From assembly GCA_943789365.1 (NCBI GenBank), contig CALSTV010000001.1, positions 1,674,001-1,738,000 of the forward strand: 64,000 nucleotides of DNA. Direction: 5' to 3'. Shown here piece after piece: positions 1-8,446 of this stretch (the first letter of the stretch is position 1; every line of letters starts with the position of its first letter). Made by a program: the position numbers and the translations under genes. The stretch comes from an uncultured Flavobacteriaceae bacterium. Lineage in GTDB: Bacteria > Bacteroidota > Bacteroidia > Flavobacteriales > Flavobacteriaceae. The notes below the pieces were generated by a model that ran no database searches, was not told the origin of the DNA, and saw only the letters and a program-made list of their open reading frames with translations.

Positions 1-2779
1 TTGGAATCATGATACGTTTTAAGGGTTGTCTCACTTTAATCATTTCCTTTTTTCGCAAGGATAGTACCATTGAGGCTATTTGTTGCGCCTTTTGCATTTT
101 ACGTTCCAAATTAGCGTCGATACTTGTTTCATCGCAAACAGGGAAATCGGTCAAATGTACAGATTCTTCGTGCGTATCTGATACTGCATTTGTCAAATCT
201 TTATATAAATTATCCATAAAGAACGGTGCAATAGGGGCTCCTAATTTGGCAACTGTAAGCATACAGGTATACAAAGTTTGATACGCAGAAATTTTATCTT
301 CCGCATAGTCTCCTTTCCAAAAACGTCTTCTACTCAAACGCACAAACCAGTTACTCAAATTCTCTGAAACAAAATCTTGAATTCCTCTTGCTGCCTTTGT
401 AGGTTCGTATGCTGCATAGAATTTATCCACATTTTTCACCAAAGTATTCAATTCAGAAAGAATCCAACGGTCAATTTCCGGGCGCTTTTCAATCGCGATT
501 TCTTCTTCTGCAAAACAGAAATTATCTAAGTTGGCATACAATGAAAAGAACGAATAGGTATTGTACAGCGTTCCGAAGAATTTTCTACGTACTTCGTCAA
601 TTCCATCGATATCGAACTTTAAATTATCCCACGGATTTGCATTGGAAATCATATACCAACGCGTAGCATCAGGACCATAGGTGTCCATGGTTTCAAATGG
701 ATCGATTCCATTTCCTAATCGCTTGGACATTTTTTTACCATGCTTGTCTAGCACCAATCCATTCGACACCACATTTTTGTAGGCCACAGAATCAAACACC
801 AAGCTACTAATAGCGTGTAAGGTATAAAACCACCCTCGAGTTTGATCTACTCCCTCCGCAATAAAGTCGGCCGGATAGAATTTTTGATCATCAATCAAGG
901 CTTTATTTTCAAAAGGATAATGCCATTGAGCGTAAGGCATCGATCCTGAATCGAACCAAACATCAATCAAATCAGATTCGCGTTTCATCGGTTTTCCCGA
1001 AGGAGAAACCAAGGTAATCTGATCTACAATATTTTTGTGCAAATCGATTTTATCATAATTTTCTTCCGACATATCACCTACTTTAAAATCGGCAAATATA
1101 TCTTCTGAAGCTACTCCAGCCTCGATAGCTTTTTGAATTTCATTTTTCAATTCCTCAACAGAACCAATAATTGTTTCTTCAGTTCCGTCATCTGATCTCC
1201 AAATTGGAAGCGGGATTCCCCAGTAACGAGAACGCGATAGGTTCCAATCGTTGGCATTCTTTAACCAGTTTCCAAAACGTCCTTCACCCGTAGATTTCGG
1301 CTTCCAGTTGATAGATTCGTTCAGGTCGAACATTTTATCTCTTTGCTCGGTTACTTTTACAAACCAAGAATCTAGAGGATAGTAAAGAATAGGCTTATCT
1401 GTTCTCCAACAATGCGGGTAACTGTGCTTGTATTTCTCAACATGAAATGCTTTGTTTTCTTCTTTTAACTGAATAGCAATCTCTACGTCAACCGATCTTT
1501 CCGGAACTTCGCCTTCGTTGTAATATTCATTTTTCACATATTTACCTGCATAGGGGCCCACATGCTCCGTAAATTTACCTTGCAAGTCAACCAATGGAAT
1601 TGGATTATCGTTTTTGTCTAAAACCAACATTGGCGGTACTTCTGGATCTGCTTGTTTAGCAACTTGTGCATCATCGGCTCCAAAGGTTGGTGCCGTATGT
1701 ACAATTCCAGTACCATCTTCAGTAGTTACAAAATCACCAGAAATTACTCTAAAAGCGTTTTCAGGGTTTTCATAAGGCAATGCAAATGGCAACAACTGTT
1801 CAAATTTTGCACCTACCAATTCTGTTCCTTTGTAGGCATCTACCGTAATAAATGGTATTTTTTTATCTCCGGCTGTATAGTCTTTGAGAGCAGCTTCATT
1901 TTCAACTTCAAAGAATTTTTTCCCAAATTGCTTTCCTACCAAAGCTTTTGCCAAAATAACGGTTATCGACTCAAACGTATATTGGTTGAAAGATTTAACC
2001 GCTACATATTCAATTTTAGGTCCAACTGTCAAGGCTGTATTCGATGGCAATGTCCAAGGCGTTGTTGTCCATGCCAAGAAATGTACATCCCCTTGAAGTT
2101 CTTGCAAACGGGCAGGTAAGGTTTCTTTAATAGCCTTAAACTGCGCAACAATGGTGGTATCCGTTACATCTTGATACGCTCCGGGTTGGTTGATTTCATG
2201 TGAGCTCAATCCAGTACCTGCTTTTGGAGAATAGGGTTGAATGGTGTAGCCTTTGTACAATAAATTTTTCTTGTACATCTGTGAAAGCAACCACCATACA
2301 GATTCCATATATTTAGGTTTGTAGGTAACATAAGGATCTTCCATATCTACCCAGTATCCGATACGTTCGGTAAGATTATTCCATACGTCGGTGTATTTCA
2401 TCACCGCTTTTCTACAGGCATCATTGTACTCTTCAATCGAAATTTTTGTACCAATATCTTCTTTGGTAATTCCAAGTTCTTTTTCAACGCCAAGCTCTAC
2501 TGGCAATCCATGGGTATCCCATCCTGCTTTACGTTCTACTTTAAAACCTTTCATGGTTTTATAGCGAGGAAAGATATCTTTAATGGTACGTCCAATTACA
2601 TGGTGAATTCCAGGCAATCCGTTTGCTGAAGGTGGTCCTTCAAAAAACACATAAGGATCTTTTCCTTCTCTGCTTCGAATACTCTTTTGAAAGATGTCAT
2701 TATCCTTCCAAAATTGCAACGTCTCTGCCGCTATGTTCGTCAAACTTAAGCCTTTGTGTTCTCTAAATTTTGCACTCAT
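1..2779 (-). CDS. ileS: Isoleucyl-tRNA synthetase, C-terminus beyond window edge
   Basis: Charges tRNA-Ile with isoleucine in the cytosol. Reading the minus strand from the ATG at 2779 gives about 926 residues, then runs off the left edge. The class I signature appears as GIHHVIG at residues 57-63 and the second signature KMSKR near residues 683-687, with the long editing insertion (TTTPWTLPSN region) between them. Enzymes of this length class have about 1100 residues or more, so roughly the last fifth is outside the window. The start MSAKFREH is well placed, with an AT-rich leader upstream. The gene stands alone here; the next gene upstream, at 2955-4100, is on the same strand. Confidence 0.97.
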   Translation of the reverse strand, partial: MSAKFREHKGLSLTNIAAETLQFWKDNDIFQKSIRSREGKDPYVFFEGPPSANGLPGIHHVIGRTIKDIFPRYKTMKGFKVERKAGWDTHGLPVELGVEKELGITKEDIGTKISIEEYNDACRKAVMKYTDVWNNLTERIGYWVDMEDPYVTYKPKYMESVWWLLSQMYKKNLLYKGYTIQPYSPKAGTGLSSHEINQPGAYQDVTDTTIVAQFKAIKETLPARLQELQGDVHFLAWTTTPWTLPSNTALTVGPKIEYVAVKSFNQYTFESITVILAKALVGKQFGKKFFEVENEAALKDYTAGDKKIPFITVDAYKGTELVGAKFEQLLPFALPYENPENAFRVISGDFVTTEDGTGIVHTAPTFGADDAQVAKQADPEVPPMLVLDKNDNPIPLVDLQGKFTEHVGPYAGKYVKNEYYNEGEVPERSVDVEIAIQLKEENKAFHVEKYKHSYPHCWRTDKPILYYPLDSWFVKVTEQRDKMFDLNESINWKPKSTGEGRFGNWLKNANDWNLSRSRYWGIPLPIWRSDDGTEETIIGSVEELKNEIQKAIEAGVASEDIFADFKVGDMSEENYDKIDLHKNIVDQITLVSPSGKPMKRESDLIDVWFDSGSMPYAQWHYPFENKALIDDQKFYPADFIAEGVDQTRGWFYTLHAISSLVFDSVAYKNVVSNGLVLDKHGKKMSKRLGNGIDPFETMDTYGPDATRWYMISNANPWDNLKFDIDGIDEVRRKFFGTLYNTYSFFSLYANLDNFCFAEEEIAIEKRPEIDRWILSELNTLVKNVDKFYAAYEPTKAARGIQDFVSENLSNWFVRLSRRRFWKGDYAEDKISAYQTLYTCMLTVAKLGAPIAPFFMDNLYKDLTNAVSDTHEESVHLTDFPVCDETSIDANLERKMQKAQQIASMVLSLRKKEMIKVRQPLKRIMIP

Positions 2780-2954
2780 TTTACCCTGTATTCAATTGAG
2801 TTGCGAAATTACATATTTTCTGTCTATTGAGAAACATGATTTTAAGAAAAATAAAACAGCCATTATAAGTGACTCAAGGTCTGTGAATGAATAATTTATA
2901 TCGCTAATAAATAATAATTCCTTGCTGCGCTTAAAATCAAAAGCTAGGCGGTTC

Positions 2955-4100
2955 TTATTTGTTTTGATATTTAATTTTACGCAGTACCCTTAAGGCTTCT
3001 TTGTATTTGATATATGCCGTTTTATCTATCAAGTTTTTTAAAAAGGGACTGGCTGTTATCAATTTTTCCTTTGCCTTATGAAATCCATTGATAGAGCATA
3101 TCAGGTAGGTTGTTGGAAAATTTTGCAAGGTTTTTTCATCTGCTTTAGAAAGTTTTCTTGCGGACAAACACTTTTCTAATACGCTATTATTTGTTGTATA
3201 AATATCTTGCAAATGGGCACTATCAAACTGAGGAGATTCAAATAAAAACAATGAGGAAATATGATATTTTCCATTGTCCTTAAAATGGATAACTGTTTTT
3301 TCTAAAGGATAATATTGATAGGTATCGAAAATCCCAAGAAACACATATTCTGTAATGATAAAGGATTCTTCGTTAATTTGAATCTTTACACGATCCAATG
3401 CAGAGTAGAACAGTCGGACTTGTTCTTTTATCAATTCAATATCTACCCTAGAGTAGTATATTGAATTCCGCTCTTTTTGTTTTTCTCCTGCCCAACACAA
3501 TACGAACGATTCTTTAAACACTAGGTATTGTGGATTTAGGTTTTTAGGATGTTGCTCCATAAAGTCGAAAACTCCATTGAGCGTCAACGACAAGGTATTG
3601 CTCGAAGATTTTTCGAGTTTTTCGACAAGGGCTTTGTTGCTGTTTTTAAGTACAAATCCGGTTTGAGTTGGGCTCGAACTACTACCTTTCCTAAAAAAAG
3701 CCATTCCTGTGGTATATTTCCAATAATTCTTTTTGAGCGAAGTGAGTTTGTTTATGGGTAGTATGGTGACCAATGCAACCACTTTGTGTCGTTGCAATTT
3801 TGGAAAAGAAATGTTTTCGTACCGAATACTTGGCGGGTTTATTAAGCAGGAGTTTATCAGGTCTTGAATTCTGCTATCATCAAAAAAATCGACCCCTACA
3901 ATTCTATTTGAATTGTCTTCAACACCAATTACTATGTAGGAATTGTTTTCGGGATTGGAGTTTGACAAGGCGCAAATATGCTTTAAAAATTTTGCTTTTC
4001 CTTCTTTTGAATCCAAATCAATTTTTAACTTTTTATCATAGAAACTATTTTCATCGTTGTGATTGAGCAAGTTTCTGATAAGAAGACGTTTATTGATCAT
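2955..4100 (-). CDS. AlbA_2 (Schlafen-type) domain protein
   Basis: A protein of 381 residues. The N-terminal about 150 residues look like an AlbA_2/Schlafen domain: acidic start, a KFLKHICALSNS-type helix, then a YIVIGVEDN strand-turn and a stretch ending FFRKGSSSSPT, as in the family. The C-terminal about 200 residues have no motif I recognise. AlbA_2 proteins are often called putative nucleic-acid-binding or transcriptional regulators; the actual role here is unknown. It starts 1 base after the stop of the dehydrogenase gene at 4102-4857, so the two are probably co-transcribed from upstream of 4857. No signal peptide or membrane segment is visible. Confidence 0.75.
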   Translation of the reverse strand: MINKRLLIRNLLNHNDENSFYDKKLKIDLDSKEGKAKFLKHICALSNSNPENNSYIVIGVEDNSNRIVGVDFFDDSRIQDLINSCLINPPSIRYENISFPKLQRHKVVALVTILPINKLTSLKKNYWKYTTGMAFFRKGSSSSPTQTGFVLKNSNKALVEKLEKSSSNTLSLTLNGVFDFMEQHPKNLNPQYLVFKESFVLCWAGEKQKERNSIYYSRVDIELIKEQVRLFYSALDRVKIQINEESFIITEYVFLGIFDTYQYYPLEKTVIHFKDNGKYHISSLFLFESPQFDSAHLQDIYTTNNSVLEKCLSARKLSKADEKTLQNFPTTYLICSINGFHKAKEKLITASPFLKNLIDKTAYIKYKEALRVLRKIKYQNK

Positions 4101-4101
4101 T

Positions 4102-4857
4102 TTAAAATTCTTTATGAATCTGTGTACCTGAAGCTTGCGCTGTTGGTAGCACTAGTAAATCTGTGACATTTACATGTTGTGGTCTTGTCACAACAAAATG
4201 AATAATTTCTGCAATATCCTGGGCGGCAAGGGGTGTAAATCCCTTATAAACATTATCTGCTCTTTCTACATCTCCTTTAAAACGAACTGTAGAAAATTCA
4301 GTATCAACCAAACCTGGATGTACTGCGGCTACACGAATTCCATAGGCGCTCAAATCCATTCGCATGCCTTTATTCAGGGCGTCTACGGCGTGTTTGGTCG
4401 CACAATATACATTGCCACCTCCATATACATCTTTTGCAGAAATGGATCCGATATTGATGATCTGTCCTTGCTTCCTCTCAACCATATTGGGGCTAATGGC
4501 TTTAGTAACATATAATAGTCCTTTAATATTGATATCTATCATTGCGTCCCAATCCTCGGTATTTCCTTTATGAACGGGATCTAGTCCATGGGCATTACCG
4601 GCGTTGTTTATAAGAATATCAATGTTTCTAAACGTTTCTGGTAAGCCTTGAATTTTGGAGAATACGGTTGCTTTGTCTCTTACATCAAATTCCAACACGT
4701 GCACATCAGTATCTTTAGCTAATGTTTTTTGCAAGTCTAAAAGACGCTCTTTTCTTCTTCCACAAATAACAAGTTTGATCTTGTTTTTAGCGAAAATTTC
4801 TGCTGTAGCCTTTCCAATTCCTGAAGTTGCTCCTGTAATGAATGCTGTTTTGCTCAA
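4102..4857 (-). CDS. SDR-family NAD(P)-dependent oxidoreductase (YdfG-like)
   Basis: Short-chain dehydrogenase of 251 residues, the normal length for a classical SDR. The cofactor-binding motif TGATSGIG is at residues 8-15, NNAG at 84-87, the likely catalytic serine at 138 and YxxxK at Y151/K155, so all catalytic residues are present. The sequence is closest in feel to the YdfG group, which oxidises 3-hydroxy acids and L-allo-threonine, but the substrate cannot be told from the sequence. A terminator hairpin at 4887-4914 separates it from the lipoprotein gene upstream, so it needs its own promoter. It is probably transcribed with the AlbA_2 gene that follows after 1 base. Confidence 0.9.
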   Translation of the reverse strand: MSKTAFITGATSGIGKATAEIFAKNKIKLVICGRRKERLLDLQKTLAKDTDVHVLEFDVRDKATVFSKIQGLPETFRNIDILINNAGNAHGLDPVHKGNTEDWDAMIDINIKGLLYVTKAISPNMVERKQGQIINIGSISAKDVYGGGNVYCATKHAVDALNKGMRMDLSAYGIRVAAVHPGLVDTEFSTVRFKGDVERADNVYKGFTPLAAQDIAEIIHFVVTRPQHVNVTDLLVLPTAQASGTQIHKEF

Positions 4858-4879
4858 TGTGATTAAGTTTTAGTTAAAG

Positions 4880-4914
4880 GTATAAAAAAAACCGTCTCGA
4901 GAGAGACGGTTTTT
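4880..4914 (-). terminator. Rho-independent terminator of the lipoprotein gene
   Basis: Stem ACCGTCTC (4891-4898) pairs with GAGACGGT (4903-4910) around a 4-base loop and is extended by A/T pairs. Read on the minus strand it is followed by a run of T, as expected for the end of the transcript from 4962-5876. Confidence 0.85.
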
Positions 4915-4961
4915 ATTTGATTGGATAACCACAACCAATCAAAATTAACTAACCAAACTTA

Positions 4962-5876
4962 CTATGAAATCTTATTATATATTTTTCTTTTAATTTTTGT
5001 TCTTTCTCTGCTGTCTCTTTTTGTTTTCTTTTTGCTACCGTCTTTTAAATATTGAATAAAGTAACTTCCTTCAAATCTATAGGTAGTTTCAGAATCTATG
5101 TGAAACAACTCTACAATACTATCATTTATAACGACCAATTCAAAGGTTTCTGTATCATGGGAATCATAACTTAATGTTAAAATCTTTAAATTTTCAAAGC
5201 CTTCTACATCAAAAACCTCATATGCGCCACTATAATTCCAGTTTATAAAATCAATATTCGTGCCAAAAAGGCTTTTAGAAGCATAAAATGTAGCATCGAA
5301 TTCTGGTGTAAACTTTAAAAAATTTTCATTATCGAATTCATTGAACCGTCCGTGGTTGCTTCGAAATATCTTTGTCCAGATTTCATAGTCTTGTAGGAGG
5401 TATTCTATATTTTCGTAAAACAGTTTGTCATAATCAAATTCATCTACCCCATAACCTATTAAATAATATGAGGTACGTGTAGCAGGATGGTACATTTCTA
5501 TTTCGTTTTGCGAAATTTGCTTTATTTCATAGGAGTCAATTCCATCCAACTCATGATTGGTGACCAAAGTATCTCCAGCCCATGAATAACTACCCACTTG
5601 AATACCATAACCGTTGCCTATATAGCCAATTTCGGAAATATTATTATTTGCAAATAATGCGCCCCGATCGAAAGAAAGTGTAAATGCTAATTTCATATAA
5701 GGAATTGCATCTTGACCTTGTGTTTGGTGATAATCTACATACCAGAGATCGTAGTCTTCAACAAAAGCAGCCTCCGCTACTTTTGGATAGTACACTTCTT
5801 CTACATAGACATCTGTACACGAAGTACCCATTGACAATAAACCGATAAAAACGAAATATAAAGTAGTTTTCTTCAT
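4962..5876 (-). CDS. Secreted lipoprotein of unknown function
   Basis: A protein of 304 residues with a signal peptide and lipobox ending SMGTSC (Cys20), so it should be a membrane-anchored lipoprotein. The body is rich in Tyr, Asp and Phe and has a tract DYDLWYVDYHQTQG early on, a pattern I remember from a flavobacterial lipoprotein family sometimes labelled nicotinic acid mononucleotide adenylyltransferase. I see no nucleotide-transfer motif that would support that label. The C-terminus is a basic tail (KKKTKRDSRERTK), odd for an exported protein. It is a single gene followed by a strong terminator. Confidence 0.75.
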   Translation of the reverse strand: MKKTTLYFVFIGLLSMGTSCTDVYVEEVYYPKVAEAAFVEDYDLWYVDYHQTQGQDAIPYMKLAFTLSFDRGALFANNNISEIGYIGNGYGIQVGSYSWAGDTLVTNHELDGIDSYEIKQISQNEIEMYHPATRTSYYLIGYGVDEFDYDKLFYENIEYLLQDYEIWTKIFRSNHGRFNEFDNENFLKFTPEFDATFYASKSLFGTNIDFINWNYSGAYEVFDVEGFENLKILTLSYDSHDTETFELVVINDSIVELFHIDSETTYRFEGSYFIQYLKDGSKKKTKRDSRERTKIKRKIYNKIS

Positions 5877-6007
5877 AGTGATAGGGATTAGCTAGCAATA
5901 CCTATTCAAAGTCTGTGCCAAAAAACCATTAAGTCCTATAACGGCTGTCCCAAATCACTGTATTTGGTATTCCTAAAAAAATTACTTTCCTCCATCCTCC
6001 TCCTTGT

Positions 6008-6739
6008 TTATTTTGCCATTTGCTCCTCTAATTTCAAAGCCTTGGGATGCAGTATATTATTTTCCAAATGAATGTGAAGATGCAGATCTTCTTCAAACTC
6101 TTGGAGTGCTGTATAGAACGCCTTTAAAGTAGTACAAGCCGTATTTGGAGGCGTATAATTTTTGGCAAGAGCCGAGATTCTTTTGAAAAGATTTCCTGCA
6201 TTTTCGTGCGCTGCTTCCATTAATTGGATAGGATTTTCGATGGCTTCAAAACCTGTAGTTACCAGTGCTTCCTTTTGTTTTTGAACCGCTACCAAGTGCT
6301 TAATATAAGGAAACAACACCTGTTCTTCTTCTTTCATATGCGTCACTAACGCTTCGGAAACTTCTCTGAAAAGAGATTTTATTTCTAGCAATTCTGGATA
6401 ATGAATTCCATGTACATTGGCTACCTTGTTAGCATATTGTTGGATCTTCTCAATATTGGCTGTAACATAAGCATGATGAATATGAACAATATGATCCATC
6501 AAAAAATTCACATCCCAGCTCACATAGTCATAAACCTTATTTTTTAACTGAGAAATATTTTGCAATGCCCATTGCAATTCTTTATACATCAATCCTTTCT
6601 CGTCACATATTTTTCGGAGCGACACATCTCCTCCACAACAAAAATCAATTTCATACTTTTTAAACACATCAATCGTTTCGATGTTATAGGAAACGATTTC
6701 TGCAACACTACTATTCTCTGTTATGGTCAACATAGGCAA
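6008..6739 (-). CDS. ric: Iron-sulfur cluster repair di-iron protein (RIC/ScdA/YtfE family)
   Basis: Repairs iron-sulfur clusters damaged by nitric oxide or oxidants, using a di-iron site. The protein has 243 residues. The short N-terminal ScdA domain carries the CCGG motif at residues 34-37, and the rest is a hemerythrin-like helical bundle with His/Glu ligands in DHIVHIHHAY, THMKEEE, HENAGN and HLHIHLENN. Length and layout match the family. It could start at Met1 or Met3. A TATATTTG box lies 39 bases upstream, and the gene is separated from ssb by a terminator, so it is probably a single stress-response gene. I found no clear FNR/NO-responsive dyad. Confidence 0.92.
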   Translation of the reverse strand: MPMLTITENSSVAEIVSYNIETIDVFKKYEIDFCCGGDVSLRKICDEKGLMYKELQWALQNISQLKNKVYDYVSWDVNFLMDHIVHIHHAYVTANIEKIQQYANKVANVHGIHYPELLEIKSLFREVSEALVTHMKEEEQVLFPYIKHLVAVQKQKEALVTTGFEAIENPIQLMEAAHENAGNLFKRISALAKNYTPPNTACTTLKAFYTALQEFEEDLHLHIHLENNILHPKALKLEEQMAK

Positions 6740-6777
6740 AAATTAAATTTTTAAAAGACTATTTTATCTTTTTTTTA

Positions 6778-6785
6778 CAAATATA
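6778..6785 (-). promoter_or_regulatory. Candidate -7 box for ric
   Basis: On the minus strand the sequence reads TATATTTG, matching the Bacteroidetes TAnnTTTG -7 element, 39 bases before the ric start codon. No convincing -33 partner was seen. Confidence 0.4.
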
Positions 6786-6840
6786 GATAATTGCCGCTCA
6801 TAATGATCTTTTTTTTATATAATTCTCTCTAGAACACAAA

Positions 6841-6870
6841 AAAGGTCACTTCTTAAGAAGTGACCCTTTT
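6841..6870 (-). terminator. Rho-independent terminator of ssb
   Basis: Near-perfect palindrome with arms GGTCACTTCTT (6844-6854) and AAGAAGTGACC (6855-6865), flanked by A and T runs. On the minus strand it ends in a T run just after the ssb stop codon. It could also act on the opposite strand. Confidence 0.85.
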
Positions 6871-6894
6871 TCAACTAATACACAAAGATCAAAA

Positions 6895-7236
6895 TCAAGT
6901 ACTTTTGTTTCCGAAGAGCTGAATATCGTGAACTATTATCTCGGTGGTATAACGATTGATACCTTCTTTATCTTCGTATTTCTGATGTGTCAATTTGCCT
7001 TCAACTGCAATTTCTTTTCCTTTCTTCACATACTTATCTACAACATCTGTAAGTTTACCCCAAACCACAATTCTATGCCACTGGGTGTCTTCTATTTTCT
7101 CCCCAGCAGCATTTGTATAAGCTTCACTTGTGGCCATAGCAAATTTTGCCAATTTCTTACCAGAATCTAACTCAATAATCTCAGGATCGACTCCTAAACG
7201 CCCAATCAATTGGACTTTGTTTCTCAAATTACTCAT
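6895..7236 (-). CDS. ssb: Single-stranded DNA-binding protein
   Basis: OB-fold protein that coats single-stranded DNA. From the ATG at 7236 it has 113 residues beginning MSNLRNKVQLIGRLG, the usual SSB start; the open frame continues 17 codons further upstream but that extension resembles nothing in the family. The strands NKVQLIGRLG, FAMATSE and WHRIVVWGKL, and the later VEGKLTHQKYEDKEG, are all recognisable. It is shorter than the main replicative SSBs because it lacks the flexible tail and acidic DDDLPF-like tip, so it may be an accessory SSB. It is a monocistronic gene ended by a terminator. Confidence 0.93.
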   Translation of the reverse strand: MSNLRNKVQLIGRLGVDPEIIELDSGKKLAKFAMATSEAYTNAAGEKIEDTQWHRIVVWGKLTDVVDKYVKKGKEIAVEGKLTHQKYEDKEGINRYTTEIIVHDIQLFGNKST

Positions 7237-7404
7237 AACATTTTTTTTAATTAGTATTATTTCGTTAGTGTAACATAACTCACACAACGATACCGTAAAA
7301 CAACAACTAATTCAATTCAAAACAGAGTTTTAAACATTTATTGTCGAATATAATTGATTAAAAACAACTATCTTTATATACTTTTATATTTTAGCTTATG
7401 TTAA

Positions 7405-7779
7405 ATGTATTCAGCTATGGAAAGAAAATGCTTAGAGTGCAATACTATTATTTACGGAAGATCAGACAAGAAGTATTGTTCGGATTCGTGTAGAAATTCT
7501 AGAAACAATAGATTGAATTCCGAAGTCAATAAAACGATTAGAAAAACAAATCAAAAACTAAGAAAAAATTACAGCATCCTATTGGAATTACGTTCCGAAG
7601 GAATTAATAACATAAAGAAAAATGATTTGCTTGAGCTCGGATTTTATCTAAACTATTTCACACATACTCAAATTGATGAAAACAAAAAGGCTTGTTTTTA
7701 CATCTATGATCTCGGGTACTTTAAACAAAACAACATGTATTTTATCATAGAAAAAGAAACTTCTACAAAATTGCTTTAA
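7405..7779 (+). CDS. Small zinc-finger-like protein
   Basis: A protein of 124 residues of unknown function. Four cysteines at positions 9, 12, 25 and 29 (CLEC...KYCSDSC) form a small zinc-ribbon-like knuckle followed by a basic, asparagine-rich helix (RNSRNNRLNSEVNK). I recall similar DUF2116-like proteins as conserved in Flavobacteriia. The conserved start is probably Met5 (7417), since the first four residues are not part of the pattern. It lies divergent from ssb with about 170 bases between them. Nucleic acid binding is only a guess from the zinc knuckle and charge. Confidence 0.7.
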   Translation: MYSAMERKCLECNTIIYGRSDKKYCSDSCRNSRNNRLNSEVNKTIRKTNQKLRKNYSILLELRSEGINNIKKNDLLELGFYLNYFTHTQIDENKKACFYIYDLGYFKQNNMYFIIEKETSTKLL

Positions 7780-7783
7780 TTAT

Positions 7784-8239
7784 CTATTTATCCTTTAACG
7801 AAAGTGCTGCTTTTAAAATATCTCTTCGACTAATTTGCCCCACAAGTTTTCCATTTTCCATCACCGGAAATCTTTTTCTTTTGGAGGTATAAAACAAGTG
7901 AGCAACTTCAAAAATGGTCATGTCTGGAGCAATGGTATCGACATCTTTTACCATGTGATGATCCACTTTCACATCATTCATTGGCATATTATAATACCTG
8001 CTTTCGGCAATCTGTTTCATGCAATCACCTTCTGATATAATACCTAAGACTTCACCAGAATTACCAATTACCGGGCCACCAGAAATATTGTTCTTTAGTA
8101 AAATTTCCATAACCTCTAAAACTGTCTGACCTGGTTTAAAAGTAATCAGTTTGGTAGTCATATATTTCGAAACAAGAATTTTATCGGAATCTGACTTTTC
8201 TACTTTATTTACCGGTGCTTTGAAGTTTTTAATGGCCAT
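7784..8239 (-). CDS. Tandem CBS-domain protein
   Basis: A stand-alone pair of CBS domains in 151 residues. The first covers about residues 24-80 (VSKYMTTKLITFKPGQTVLEVMEILLKNNISGGPVI) and the second about 90-148, ending GKLVGQISRRDILKA. CBS pairs bind adenine nucleotides and sense energy state or act as regulatory subunits; the partner protein is not evident here. It is transcribed toward the small zinc-finger gene, ending 4 bases after that gene's stop. It is a single gene with no linked operon partner. Confidence 0.9.
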   Translation of the reverse strand: MAIKNFKAPVNKVEKSDSDKILVSKYMTTKLITFKPGQTVLEVMEILLKNNISGGPVIGNSGEVLGIISEGDCMKQIAESRYYNMPMNDVKVDHHMVKDVDTIAPDMTIFEVAHLFYTSKRKRFPVMENGKLVGQISRRDILKAALSLKDK

Positions 8240-8391
8240 AGTTTAAGTTTTAGAGAATTTTAAAGATACTTAATTTTTTTAATTTTCGACATACTCCGGT
8301 TATAATCTTCCAAAAAGAAGGTTCTATGACTAACTTTTATAGGGTTATTTTTTTCAAAAAACAGCCGGTACATTCACCCACCACCTCCTAC

Positions 8392-8423
8392 AAAAAACCC
8401 TCTCATACAAAGTATAAGAGGGT
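8392..8423 (-). terminator. Rho-independent terminator of pyk
   Basis: Arms ACCCTCTCATAC (8397-8408) and GTATAAGAGGGT (8412-8423) pair with one wobble around AAA. The minus-strand product ends in a T run. It lies 24 bases after the pyk stop codon. Confidence 0.85.
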
Positions 8424-8446
8424 GTATTCAATTTGGTATGAGCGCT

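Noticed and set aside
1652-2119. Plus-strand open frames opposite ileS
   Set aside because: They lie fully inside the well-supported ileS gene on the other strand and show no protein-like composition.
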